Notes under the pieces: model-generated
The model's input: the letters and a program-made list of their open reading frames with translations, nothing else
What the model was told of the DNA's origin: nothing
The model's database searches: none
NCBI GenBank assembly: GCA_031769625.1
Contig: JAUIMM010000178.1
Location: 26,035,501 to 26,099,500, forward strand
Length of the DNA stretch: 64,000 bases
Direction: 5' to 3'
Origin: Taudactylus pleione
Taxonomy: Eukaryota; Chordata; Amphibia; Anura; Myobatrachidae
Shown here: one piece after another, positions 19,498-29,520 of the stretch
How the letters are laid out: every line of letters begins with the position of its first letter
Numbering within the stretch: the stretch's first letter is position 1
Position numbers and translations under genes: made by a program

Positions 19498-22395
19498 GCG
19501 GCTAAACACAGAAAATAATTTTTTTTTTGGTTTGGACTGGAGTGTACTTTCGGGGGTTACAGCACCCTTTAACGGTCAAGCCAGCCGGCCCTTTACTTAT
19601 GACACAGGCGCACGCTTGGCACTACTTTGTTGATGCACGTGCGGCTACTGCGCACACAATTCACAAACACAGAAAATAAGTTTTTTTTTGGTTTGGACTG
19701 GAGTGTACTTTCGGGGGTTACAGCACCCTTTAACGGTCAAGCCAGCCGGCCCTTTACTTATGACACAGGCGCACGCTTGGCACTACTTTGTTGATGCATG
19801 TGCGGCTACTGCGCACACAATTCACAAACACAGAAAATATTTTTTTTTTGGTTTGGACTGGAGTGTACTTTCGGGGGTTACAGCACCCTTAACGGTCAAG
19901 CCAGCCGGCCCTTTACTTATGACACAGGCGCACGCTTGGCACTACTTTGTTGATGCACGTGCGGCTACTGCGCACACAATTCACAAACACAGAAAATAAG
20001 TTTTTTTTTGGTTTGGACTGGAGTGTACTTTCGGGGGTTACAGCACCCTTTAACGGTCAAGCCAGCCGGCCCTTTACTTATGACACAGGCGCACGCTTGG
20101 CACTACTTTGTTGATGCATGTGCGGCTACTGCGCACACAATTCACAAACACAGAAAATATTTTTTTTTTGGTTTGGACTGGAGTGTACTTTCGGGGGTTA
20201 CAGCACCCTTAACGGTCAAGCCAGCCGGCCCTTTACTTATGACACAGGCGCACGCTTGGCACTACTTTGTTGATGCACGTGCGGCTACTGCGCACACAAT
20301 TCACAAACACAGAAAATATTTTTTTTTTGGTTTGGACTGGAGTGTACTTTGGGGGTTACAGCACCCTTTAACGGTCAAGCCAGCCGGCCCTTTACTTATG
20401 ACACAGGCGCACGCTTGGCACTACTTTGTTGATGCATGTGCGGCTACTGCGCACACAATTCACAAACACAGAAAATATTTTTTTTTTGGTTTGGACTGGA
20501 GTGTACTTTCGGGGGTTACAGCACCCTTAACGGTCAAGCCAGCCGGCCCTTTACTTATGACACAGGCGCACGCTTGGCACTACTTTGTTGATGCACGTGC
20601 GGCTACTGCGCACACAATTCACAAACACAGAAATTATTTTTTTTTTGGTTTGGACTGGAGTGTACTTTGGGGGTTACAGCACCCTTTAACGGTCAAGCCA
20701 GCCGGCCCTTTACTTATGACACAGGCGCACGCTTGGCACTACTTTGTTGATGCACGTGCGGCTACTGCGCACACAATTCACAAACACAGAAAATAATTTT
20801 TTTTTTGGTTTGGACTGGAGTTTACTTTCGGGGGTTACAGCACCCTTAACGGTCAAGCCAGCCGGCCCTTTACTTATGACACAGGCGCACGCTTGGCACT
20901 ACTTTGTTGATGCACGTGCGGCTACTGCGCACACAATTCACAAACACAGAAAATAATTTTTTTTTTGGTTTGGACTGGAGTGTACTTTCGGGGGTTACAG
21001 CACCCTTAACGGGCAAGCCAGCCGGCCCTTTACTTATGACACAGGCGCACGCTTGGCACTACTTTGTTGATGCACGTGCGGCTACTGCGCACACAATTCA
21101 CAAACACAGAAAATATTTTTTTTTTGGTTTGGATTGGAGTGTACTTTCGGGGGTTACAGCACCCTTTAACGGTCAAGCCAGCCGGCCCTTTACTTATGAC
21201 ACAGGCGCACGCTTGGCACTACTTTGTTGATGCACGTGCGGCTACTGCGCACACAATTCACAAACACAGAAAATAATTGTTTTTTTGGTTTGGACTGGAG
21301 TGTACTTTGGGGGTTACAGCACCCTTTAACGGTCAAGCCAGCCGGCCCTTTACTTATGACACAGGCGCACGCTTGGCACTACTTTGTTGATGCACGTGCG
21401 GCTACTGCGCACACAATTCACAAACACAGAAAATAATTTTTTTTTTGGTTTGGACTGGAGTGTACTTTCGGGGGTTACAGCACCCTTAACGGTCAAGCCA
21501 GCCGGCCCTTTACTTATGACACAGGCGCACGCTTGGCACTACTTTGTAGATGCACGTGCGGCTACTGCGCACACAATTCACAAACACAGAAAATAATTTT
21601 TTTTTTGGTTTGGACTGGAGTGTACTTTCGGGGGTTACAGCACCCTTAACGGTCAAGCCAGCCGGCCCTTTACTTATGACACAGGCGCACGCTTGGCACT
21701 ACTTTGTTGATGCACGTGCGGCTACTGCGCACACAATTCACAAACACAGAAAATAATTTTTTTTTGGTTTGGATTGGAGTGTACTTTCGGGGGTTACAGC
21801 ACCCTTTAACGGTCAAGCCAGCCGGCCCTTTACTTATGACACAGGCGCACGCTTGGCACTACTTTGTTGATGCACGTGCGGCTACTGCGCACACAATTCA
21901 CAAACACAGAAAATTATTTTTTTTTTGGTTTGGACTGGAGTGTACTTTGGGGGTTACAGCACCCTTTAACGGTCAAGCCAGCCGGCCCTTTACTTATGAC
22001 ACAGGCGCACGCTTGGCACTACTTTGTTGATGCACGTGCGGCTACTGCGCACACAATTCACAAACACAGAAAATAATTTTTTTTTTGGTTTGGACTGGAG
22101 TGTACTTTCGGGGGTTACAGCACCCTTAACGGTCAAGCCAGCCGGCCCTTTACTTATGACACAGGCGCACGCTTGGCACTACTTTGTTGATGCACGTGCG
22201 GCTACTGCGCACACAATTCACAAACACAGAAAATAATTTTTTTTTGGTTTGGATTGGAGTGTACTTTCGGGGGTTACAGCACCCTTTAACGGTCAAGCCA
22301 GCCGGCCCTTTACTTATGACACGGGCGCACGCTTGGCACTACTTTGTTGATGCACGTGCGGCTACTGCGCACACAATTCACAAACACAGAAAATA
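19498..22395. repeat. Tandem 160-bp array, about 18 units (copy B)
   Basis: Units of 159-160 bp repeat tgatgcacgtgcggctactg at a regular step from about 19630 to 22350. Units differ by few bases and by length of the T-run. Each holds an E-box CACGTG (CATGTG in some units near 19797, 20117 and 20437). The array lies between the transposase ATG and its TATA box. Repetitive frames here, up to 262 residues, are by-products of the period. Confidence 0.95.
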
Positions 22396-22719
22396 TATTA
22401 TTTTTTTAGCACTTGGGGGGAGCACCCCTGATGGACAGAGCACCCCCTGGACAACACTACAGCACCCCTTTAGGACTGGGACACTGCAAAGGACTTTGGA
22501 GAGGACACAGCCCCTATGGAGAACTGACTGCACAACACAGTCCAGCCAGCCCCTATGGACTTTGAAGTAGTGGACACAGCCCCTATTAACAACAGCAGCA
22601 CAGCACAACACAGCCAGCCCCTATGGACTTTGAAGTAGTGGACAACAGCAGCACTACACTACACTACACTACACAGCCCTAACTCCCACCCTCCCTCTTC
22701 ACTGTCCACAGCCGAGTGA

Positions 22720-22750
22720 GAAAATGGCGCAGACGCGGGTACCTTATATA
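22720..22750 (-). promoter_or_regulatory. hAT copy B promoter: TATA box and YY1-like site
   Basis: On the minus strand ctatataagg (22743-22752) is followed by a gcgccatttt site (22720-22730), reading toward the transposase 3.2 kb away. Identical arrangement in copies A and C. Transcription would cross the tandem array as leader or intron. Confidence 0.5.
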
Positions 22751-22910
22751 GGATCCAAAACCCGCGAGACTCGGAAGGCGGGATGATGACGTTTTGCCTC
22801 GATTTCAGATCTGAGTCAGGCGGGAAAAGTCGAGCCTGATTCGGATCGGACTCGGATCGGGGTGGCTCGGGGGGGTTCGGATTTCAGAAATCCGAACCCG
22901 CTCACCCCTA

Positions 22911-24460
22911 ATTTATACCCATGTAGAGAGGATGCACTTTTTCTTTGCGAAGGTTTTTCAGTAGGTTTTCATTTACCCATTGACAGGCAGTTGATAGTTA
23001 GGGCATCCCAGAATTTGCGCTCTGCCAGGGATTTTCCCGGGGAATTGAGGGTTAAAGTGCGTGCGGAGGTTTTGCTGGGGAGGATGGAGGGTCCTTTTCC
23101 TTGTCCTCCCTTGCATAATCTCTGTATTTCTCCAGTTGGCGTAGTTCCTAAAAAAGTCCCGGGCAACTTTCGGTTGATTCAGCATCTTTCATATCCGCAG
23201 GGAGGTTCTGTTAATGATGCCATACCAGAGAATTGTCGTAGGTTCGTTTACCAATCATTTGACGATACCTTGAATTTAGTTCGTAGTTTTGGACATGGCG
23301 CTTTGTTGGCTAAATTAGATATAGAATCAGCTTTTCGTTTATTACCAATGCATCCTGAGGCCATGAGATTTCTGGGTTTTAGGTTAGATTCGGGCTATTT
23401 TGTAGATAAGTGTTTACCTATGGGCTGCACGGTTTCCTGTGCCTATTTTGAGAAATTCAGCTCCTTTCTTCAGTGGTGTCTACATGCCGGGACCGGACAA
23501 ACGGGCATAGCGCACTATTTAGATGATTTTCTCTTTATTGGTCCAGGAAGAAGTGACGTTTGTGCTGACCTCCTTTTTTCTGCGCAGTCCTTATTTAGAG
23601 TTTTAGGTGTTCCCGTTGCTAATGAGAAGACAGAGAGTCCGTCTGTTTGTTTATCTTATTTGGGAATTGAGATAGATACGATAGAGGGCTGTTGTAGACT
23701 TACCATTGATAAGGTTGAGAAACTGCGTGGTCTTATTGAGGTCTGCTTAGCAGAGGATTCAGTAAGGTTACGTAGAGTTCAGTCTCTCCTCGGCTCTTTA
23801 AATTTTGCTTGCCGTATTATTCCAGTGGGTAGGGTCTTTTGTAGAATATTGGAGAGGGCAACAGCTGGCGTGGTTCGGCCGCATCACTACATTCGCCTGT
23901 CCGCGGAGATAAAGGAGGATCTTCGCATGTGGAATAAATTTTTGATACACTTTAATGGTGAACGCATTTGGCCTTCGCCTCCATTAGCGAACAGTTCGTT
24001 GCAACTTTTTACGGATGCGGCCGGATCATCCGGTTTTGGGGCCTTTTTCAATGGGGAATGGTGTGCGGCTCCGTGGCCGATAGCTTGGCGTGAGAAGGGT
24101 TTGACGGATAACTTGTTGCTGCTGGAACTTTTTCCAATTGTCGTATCAGTTGAACTTTGGTCCGTGCGACTGAGCAACTGTCATGTAGTATTTTGGTGCG
24201 ACAATTTGGGTGTGGTTCATGCCATCAACAACCAGCGTTCGTCTTCACATTTTGTTTTGCGTTTGCTCCGACATTTAGTTTTGCGCTGCTTGGAGTTTAA
24301 TATTAGATTCAGGGCGAAGCATGTGCCAGGGGTGTGTAATGACATTGCAGACGCGCTGTCCCGATTTCAATTTGATCGCTTCCGGGCGCTTGTGCCGTCG
24401 GCTTCTAACGTTGGTTTGGTCTGCCCCTCGTTTGTGTGGCAGATTATCAGGCCGGCTTAG
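22911..24460 (+). pseudogene. Ngaro RT-RNase H ORF, 3-prime part
   Basis: Encodes reverse transcriptase and RNase H that copy the element RNA. RT landmarks include GVVPKK, FRLIQHLSYP, LAKLDIESAFRLLP (first catalytic Asp), GCTVSCAYFEKF and the YLDD box at 23516-23527. The RNase H part has LFTDAAGSSGFG (near 24006), LLELFPIV, CDNLGVVHAINN and CNDIADALSRF, giving D, E, D, D. The frame is open from the insertion to the stop at 24460 and would join the part before 15733. It is therefore broken only by the hAT copy B insertion. It overlaps the recombinase frame by about 50 bp. Confidence 0.9.
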
Positions 24461-25341
24461 AAGGTTTGGCGTTAAAGTCGCTTGCTCCATCGACTTTCCG
24501 GGCTTACTCAGCCGCTTGGCGGGATTGGTGCACGCATTGTGCTCTCCCAGACGTGGAGGGTAAGTCTCCGGAACAGTTGATTTCATCTTTTGTTTGGTTT
24601 CGATATCAGCAGGGCAGATCTAGAGCGTTTATAGGTTCCGCGCTTGCTGGTATCTCCTTTTTCTGCAAATTAAAAGGTTTGCATGATCCCACCAAGGCTT
24701 TCGTGTTAGTGAAGGCTTTGAGGGGTTGGGCTAAGGGGTCGCCAGCTCGTTCAGACTCTCGCCGGCCAGTTGATTTGCAGCTTTTGTCTGGCTTGTTGAC
24801 TTCAATGGGAAAGATAGCGGTTGATTCGTATGAAACTTTTCTTTTTAGGCTTGCTTTTGCGGTAGCATTTTTTGGGGCTTTTCGGGTTAGTGAGGTAGTG
24901 TCTAGCAATAAAACTTCCACAGTTTCTGGTCTTTTGTTAAAAGACATTGTTTTTCGTGACTCAACGATACTTTGCAAGCTGCGTTTCTCCAAAACTGATC
25001 AAACAGGCAGGGGGAAATGGGTTACTATTCATAAGAATAAGGATTTAGACAACTGTCCAGTTCAGTTAGCTGCAAGGTTTATGGATTTGCATCCTAGTGG
25101 GGGTGCGCAATGGCTAATTCACGCGGATGGCACTCCTCTAACCAAGTTTCAATTCGCAGCAGTTTTTAAGAAAGGTTTGTTAGAGTTGGGTTTGAATCCT
25201 TCAGAGTATGGCACGCACTCTTTTCGTATTGGCGCTGCTACTTGTGCGGCCCTCTCAGGGGCATCTGTACAGGACATTCAGAAGGTGGGGCGCTGGAAGT
25301 CAGCTGCGTATAAAAAGTACGTGCGTTGCGATAAGTTATAG
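24436..25341 (+). CDS. Ngaro tyrosine recombinase
   Basis: About 300 residues, the integrase of this retrotransposon class, acting on the circular DNA intermediate. An N-terminal SAM-like DNA-binding region (APSTFRAYSAAWRDW, SFVWFRYQQG) precedes the catalytic domain with R150 (GAFRVSEV), K186 (RFSKTD), H261-x-x-R264 (HSFRIGAAT), W287 and nucleophile Y295 (or Y292). There is no ATG before residue 124. The frame opens after a TAA at 24406 and uses GTG at 24436 at best. A branch-point-like ctaac at 24405-24409 and an acceptor tttgtgtggcag ending at 24442 fit expression by splicing from ORF1. All catalytic residues are present. Confidence 0.92.
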   Translation: MADYQAGLEGLALKSLAPSTFRAYSAAWRDWCTHCALPDVEGKSPEQLISSFVWFRYQQGRSRAFIGSALAGISFFCKLKGLHDPTKAFVLVKALRGWAKGSPARSDSRRPVDLQLLSGLLTSMGKIAVDSYETFLFRLAFAVAFFGAFRVSEVVSSNKTSTVSGLLLKDIVFRDSTILCKLRFSKTDQTGRGKWVTIHKNKDLDNCPVQLAARFMDLHPSGGAQWLIHADGTPLTKFQFAAVFKKGLLELGLNPSEYGTHSFRIGAATCAALSGASVQDIQKVGRWKSAAYKKYVRCDKL

Positions 25342-25626
25342 GGGCGCACCCTGCGTTAACCCGAAAACGTTGCTTACCTGCCAATTGGTCAACGGTTAGC
25401 GTTGAGCAATTGGGGGTGTGAAGGGATTTTTAATTTTTCCTCCCGTTAGCCATGATTTGACCCATTTGGTTCACGGGCAGGTTTTTTGGTTTTTCTTCTT
25501 CACTCGGATTCCTGTTTTCCCCAGTTCTGCATCCCTGCTAGTCAGTTGCTATGTGTTACTAAAGTTGTGTCCGTTGGAATTGGGTTTGGTGTGGTTCTCA
25601 CGGTTAGGTTCTCTCTTTTTCCACAG

Positions 25627-26183
25627 CATTGGCGGAAGAAGAGGGGCAGGTGTGGCTTCTTGGTCACTCATATATTTTTTGGGCGGAAAAATATGTGTTG
25701 TCCCAAAAACAGGTTTTGTGGCCTCACAGGTTTAGAGTGCGTTGGATTGGTGTAAGGGGCTTGCGTGTGGCATCTGTTTTGGCACTGATAGTTTCATCGG
25801 TGGCGAAGTGGGGAGTTCCAAAAATATTGGTTTTACATGTTGGTGGGAATGATGTGGGCCAGTTGAAAGGTGTGGAGTTGATTGTCAGGATTCGTGAGGT
25901 GATGGACGAGATCCGTCTGCGGTGGCCCACTATTCGGATTGTATGGTCTGAAATGATGCCTCGTTTGACATGGAGGGGAGTGCGCAAGTATGGTGCTTTG
26001 GAGAGAGCGCGTAAGAAAGCCAATGTTGCGATTGCCAAGCATGTGGAAAAAATTGAAGGAATTTTGGTGAGTCATGGCTTTTTGGTTGGTGATATTGGGA
26101 AGTTCCTTCGTCATGATGGTGTGCATTTGAATGCTCTGGGGACCAGTTTGTTTGTGAAGGATTTATTCTCATTTTTGGTGTAG
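25627..26183 (+). CDS. Ngaro SGNH/GDSL-type hydrolase
   Basis: About 184 residues. Landmarks of the SGNH hydrolase fold: block I LLGHSYIFW (S14; His replaces the usual Asp of GDS), block III HVGGNDV (N74) and block V RHDGVHLN (D163, H166). Ngaro elements are known to carry such an ORF; its substrate is unknown. The frame has no ATG before residue 92, and a TAG at 25605 closes it upstream. Directly before it is an excellent acceptor, TTCTCTCTTTTTCCACAG, ending at 25626, with a branch-like ctcac near 25596. Splicing to 25627 is thus the likely route of expression. Confidence 0.85.
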
Positions 26184-26222
26184 TTTTGGGTGGCGGGCCA
26201 GTCTTTCCTTAGGGCCTGGCTT

Positions 26223-26644
26223 TGGCGGGAGTTTGCTGCAACTCAGTGGCTTTAGGTGGCGTAAGACAACTTTGTGGGGGCACTGTCCCTCATTGCCCCT
26301 GGCGAATTTGTCCTTCTCTTTGCGGGGGGACCTGGGTGCTGTTTTTTGTGCGAAAGCACCTCGGATTGGCCCAGGAGGGAAGTGAGACTCTCGCATCGTT
26401 AGTACGTCTTGAAGGGGGGTCGTTTAGTCGTCCTCCGAGTATTGATCAAGGTGAAAGCTAGAACTGAGTTGCAGCGTCTCTTGGCCACCCTGGTTAGGTT
26501 GATTGAATTTAATTTATAAATAAAAAGCTGTGACCTTTTTTAGCCAAGCTCTGGTGTCCGTGTCTTTATTTATTTGTAACTTAAGTTAAGTAAGCTAATC
26601 AGGTGTTAAGGTATTTGTGAAGCAGTAAACCAATGCAGATCTTA
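26223..26644 (+). repeat. Ngaro B1 repeat
   Basis: 422 bp from tggcgggagtttgctg to gcagatctta, matching B2 with about three differences (near 26333, 26355 and 26380). Contains a polyadenylation signal AATAAA at 26519-26524. Confidence 0.93.
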
Positions 26645-26854
26645 TGGTAGACGAAATCTGTATAGGATTGAGGATAGATAAGATTGATGGTTTCTGCAAG
26701 GTGTTTTGGTATATGACAGCCTGTTTGCTGAGTGAGTGGTTTGTGTCAGGTGGTCAGTTCATCCTATAGGCAGAGGGATAGGAGGAGTTAAATGGAGGAT
26801 ATATAAGGAAGGGTTAGAGGGCAGCTCAGCCTCTTTTGCAGTGGAATTTCGGAA
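26645..26854 (+). repeat. Ngaro A2 repeat
   Basis: 210-bp copy of A1 placed directly after B1. The B1-A2 junction (atctta/tggtag) is the expected internal complementary region of split direct repeats. A 70-bp spacer (26855-26924) separates it from B2. Confidence 0.93.
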
Positions 26855-26924
26855 CCCACCATCCCACCCACATTTAAGTTGTGTTCACTAATCTGCTTTT
26901 TTCCAATTTAGGTGAGGCACAGCA

Positions 26925-27346
26925 TGGCGGGAGTTTGCTGCAACTCAGTGGCTTTAGGTGGCGTAAGACAACTTTGTGGGGGCACTGTCCCTCATTGCCC
27001 CTGGCGAATTTGTCCTTCTCTTTGCGGGGGGACCCGGGTGCTGTTTTTTGTGCGAAATCACCTCGGATTGGCCCAGGAGGAAAGTGAGACTCTCGCATCG
27101 TTAGTACGTCTTGAAGGGGGGTCGTTTAGTCGTCCTCCGAGTATTGATCAAGGTGAAAGCTAGAACTGAGTTGCAGCGTCTCTTGGCCACCCTGGTTAGG
27201 TTGATTGAATTTAATTTATAAATAAAAAGCTGTGACCTTTTTTAGCCAAGCTCTGGTGTCCGTGTCTTTATTTATTTGTAACTTAAGTTAAGTAAGCTAA
27301 TCAGGTGTTAAGGTATTTGTGAAGCAGTAAACCAATGCAGATCTTA
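26925..27346 (+). repeat. Ngaro B2 repeat
   Basis: 422-bp copy of B1 forming the right end of the element, ending gcagatctta before taaaaataac. It contains AATAAA at 27221-27226, the likely polyadenylation signal of the full transcript. Confidence 0.93.
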
Positions 27347-27446
27347 TAAAAATAACAACTTATTGAACTAGATTACACTGAAAAGAAACCACAAAACAAA
27401 CCACATTTTACTGAGGGACACTGAGGACAATGGCCCTGATTCAGAG

Positions 27447-27701
27447 TAGGGGTGTGCACCGGCCACTTTTCGTGTTTTGTGTTTTGGTTTTGGATCTGGA
27501 TCTTTCTTCGTGTTTTGGATCTGGATTGGTTTTGCCAAAACCACCCTTCCGTGTTTTGGGTTCTGGGTTTGTGTTTTGGATCTGTATTTTTTTTTAAAAA
27601 AGCATAAAAACAGCTAAAATCACAGAATGTGTGGGTTTTTCTGCTCCTATGGAATTATTAACCTCAATAACCCAAAACACGGGGGTCCGCGCACATCTCT
27701 A
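27447..27701. mobile_element. Small hAT derivative forming the outer left end of copy C
   Basis: 224 bp of the main family left end (through aacctcaataacc) fused to the last ~30 bp of the related end (caaaacacggggg to tctcta). It looks like a deletion derivative with one end from each of two related families. Confidence 0.7.
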
Positions 27702-28496
27702 ATTAACACTTTTGCACATACGGTAGTTGGTGGAGTTGTACTAAACTGACAAAGCTCAGGGATTGAGAAATTTAGTGCACGCCTTCACTGCTGTTACAAT
27801 CCATTAATCACTGGAATATTTTCCCCTCCCTCCATTTTTGTAGTTCCACCACATCATACAGATTACAGTAGTTTGTTCAGATCTAGAGCCCACTATACTT
27901 GCTGCACGGTGCCTGGCTGGAGCATCTAGAGGATGCTCTGGCAGCGCTGCAGCAGTGATCCAGGCTGCAGTGTGCCATTCCAGGCACCCTGCTAGCCAGA
28001 AGCAAAAGCCGTGGGGCAGCGATGGTGCCACCCACAGTGCCCTGCACTCTGTGCAGTGACACCAGTAAGGATACTGAATTAAACCTCTATATGCTCCTGC
28101 CTATACCTTCTAAAACCTGCCTATACCTTCTAAAACCTGCCTATACCTTCTAAATCCTGTCTATACCTTCTCAGTTTTGATGCTATTTGCGTACGCAGTC
28201 ATACAGTAAATAAATGCCTTCAGACCTTGAACATGTGTTTCCAAAGCACAAAGTATTATTCAAGTAAAGTACAGTTAGTTACACGCTGTGATCTAAGTAC
28301 AGTTTAGCGCAAAGAAATTATACAGACCCAAGATACAGTTATACATACGCACGTACACTGGGACCAGTTACCGGCATCCATAAGAAACCTCCATCAACAG
28401 CATCAGCATGAAGACTCCAGATTGGGGTCAGAACCCACATATACATACCCTTACTGAAATAGACTATACAATAGAAAAGTTTTGCATGGTTTCATT
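27672..28496. repeat. Captured copy of the 1261-2085 segment
   Basis: Same length (825 bp) and near-identical to 1261-2085, ending with GTTTCATT, the duplication that belongs to copy A's insertion site. Its presence here with only one GTTTCATT shows it was carried from the copy A locus or a sister of it. Confidence 0.9.
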
Positions 28497-29140
28497 TAGG
28501 GGTGTGCACCGGCCACTTTTCGTGTTTTGGTTTTGGATCTGGATCTTTCTTCGTGTTTTGGATCTGGATTGGTTTTGCCAAAACCACCCTTCCATGTTTT
28601 GGGTTCTGGGCTTTGTGTTTTGGATCTGTATTTTTTTTTAAAAAAGCATAAAAACAGCTTAAATCACAGAATTTGTGGGTTTTTCTGCTCCTATGGAATT
28701 ATTAACCTCAATAACCTTAATTTCCACTAATTTCCAGTCTATTCTGAACACCTCACACCTCACAATAGTGTTTTTATGTCCAAAAGGTTGCACCGAGGTA
28801 GCTGGATGACTATGCTAAGCGACACGAGTGGGCGGCACAAACACGTGGCCCATCTAGGAGTGACACTGCAGTGGCAGACAGGATGGCAGTTTGAAAAACT
28901 AGGCCCCAAACAGTACATACTGCAAAGAAAAAAAAGAGGTGCAAGATGGAATTGTCCTTGGGCCCTCCCACCCACCCTTATGTTGTATAAATAGGACATG
29001 CACACTTTAACAAACCAATCATTTCAGCGCCAGGGTCTGTCACATGACTGTGGCTGAAATGATTGGTTCATTTGGGCCCCCACAAAACAAGCTGGCAATT
29101 AATCTATCCCTGCACACACTGGCTCTACGGAGGCAAGATG

Positions 29141-29520
29141 TCGTCCTCATCCTCCTCATCCACCGATTCCTCACCCTCTTCAGTGTTGTGTACATCCTCA
29201 TCCTCACAGAGTATTAATTCGTCCCCGCTGGAATCCACAACCACAGGTCCCTCTGTACGTTCAGGAGGCTGGTCTCCCTGGAAGTGTTGATAATTCATTT
29301 TATGAACATCATCTTCTCCACATTTTGTGGAAGCAACCTCCTACGCCTTTCGCTGACAAGGTTCCCTGCTGCACTAAACACTCTTTCGGAGTACACACTG
29401 GAGGGGGGGCAACTCAGGTAAAATAGAGCCAGTTTGTACAGGGACCTCCAAATTGCTTCTTTTTCCTGCCAGTACAGGTACGGACTGTCTGACATGCCTA
29501 CTTGGATGTTGTCACCGATG
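29141..29520 (-). pseudogene. hAT transposase C-terminal fragment (copy C)
   Basis: Corresponds to residues ~905-1037 of the copy B transposase: YLYWQEKEAIW, LALFYLSCP, SERVFSAAGN and RRRLLPQNVEK are readable, then a one-base loss near 29301 shifts the acidic tail. At 29516 the sequence leaves the gene for the tandem array. The catalytic Glu is present but both Asp regions are lost. Confidence 0.8.

Larger units (their letters stand above)
15734..22910 (-). mobile_element. hAT transposon copy B (full-length, apparently autonomous)
   Basis: A 7177-bp element with ends TAGGGGTGTGC and GCTCACCCCTA, an 11-bp inverted repeat with one mismatch. An exact 8-bp duplication ATTTATAC lies at 15726-15733 and 22911-22918. 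It carries an intact transposase on the minus strand, a ~2.9-kb tandem array upstream of it and a promoter-like block at the right end. It sits in the RT gene of a young Ngaro element, so it is younger still. The duplication fits the hAT preference for T at position 2 and A at position 7. Confidence 0.96.
13204..27346 (+). mobile_element. Ngaro retrotransposon (interrupted by hAT copy B)
   Basis: Split direct repeats in the order A1 (13204-13413), ORFs, B1 (26223-26644), A2 (26645-26854), B2 (26925-27346) are the hallmark of Ngaro-type tyrosine-recombinase retrotransposons. ORFs encode Gag with zinc fingers, RT-RNase H, tyrosine recombinase and an SGNH hydrolase, as known for Ngaro. A1 and A2 are each 210 bp with one difference seen, and B1 and B2 each 422 bp with about three, so insertion is recent. 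No target duplication is expected for this class. The RT frame is broken only by the 7.2-kb hAT insertion. Confidence 0.94.

Noticed and set aside
20008..20796. A 262-residue frame of repeated units, and many 70-residue frames from 19498 to 22395
   Set aside because: They follow the 160-bp tandem period with no stop by chance; the same holds for 3805-4794 and 31303-32106.
19498..22395. CRISPR array
   Set aside because: Units are near-identical over the full 160 bp with no unique spacers, and the context is a vertebrate transposon.
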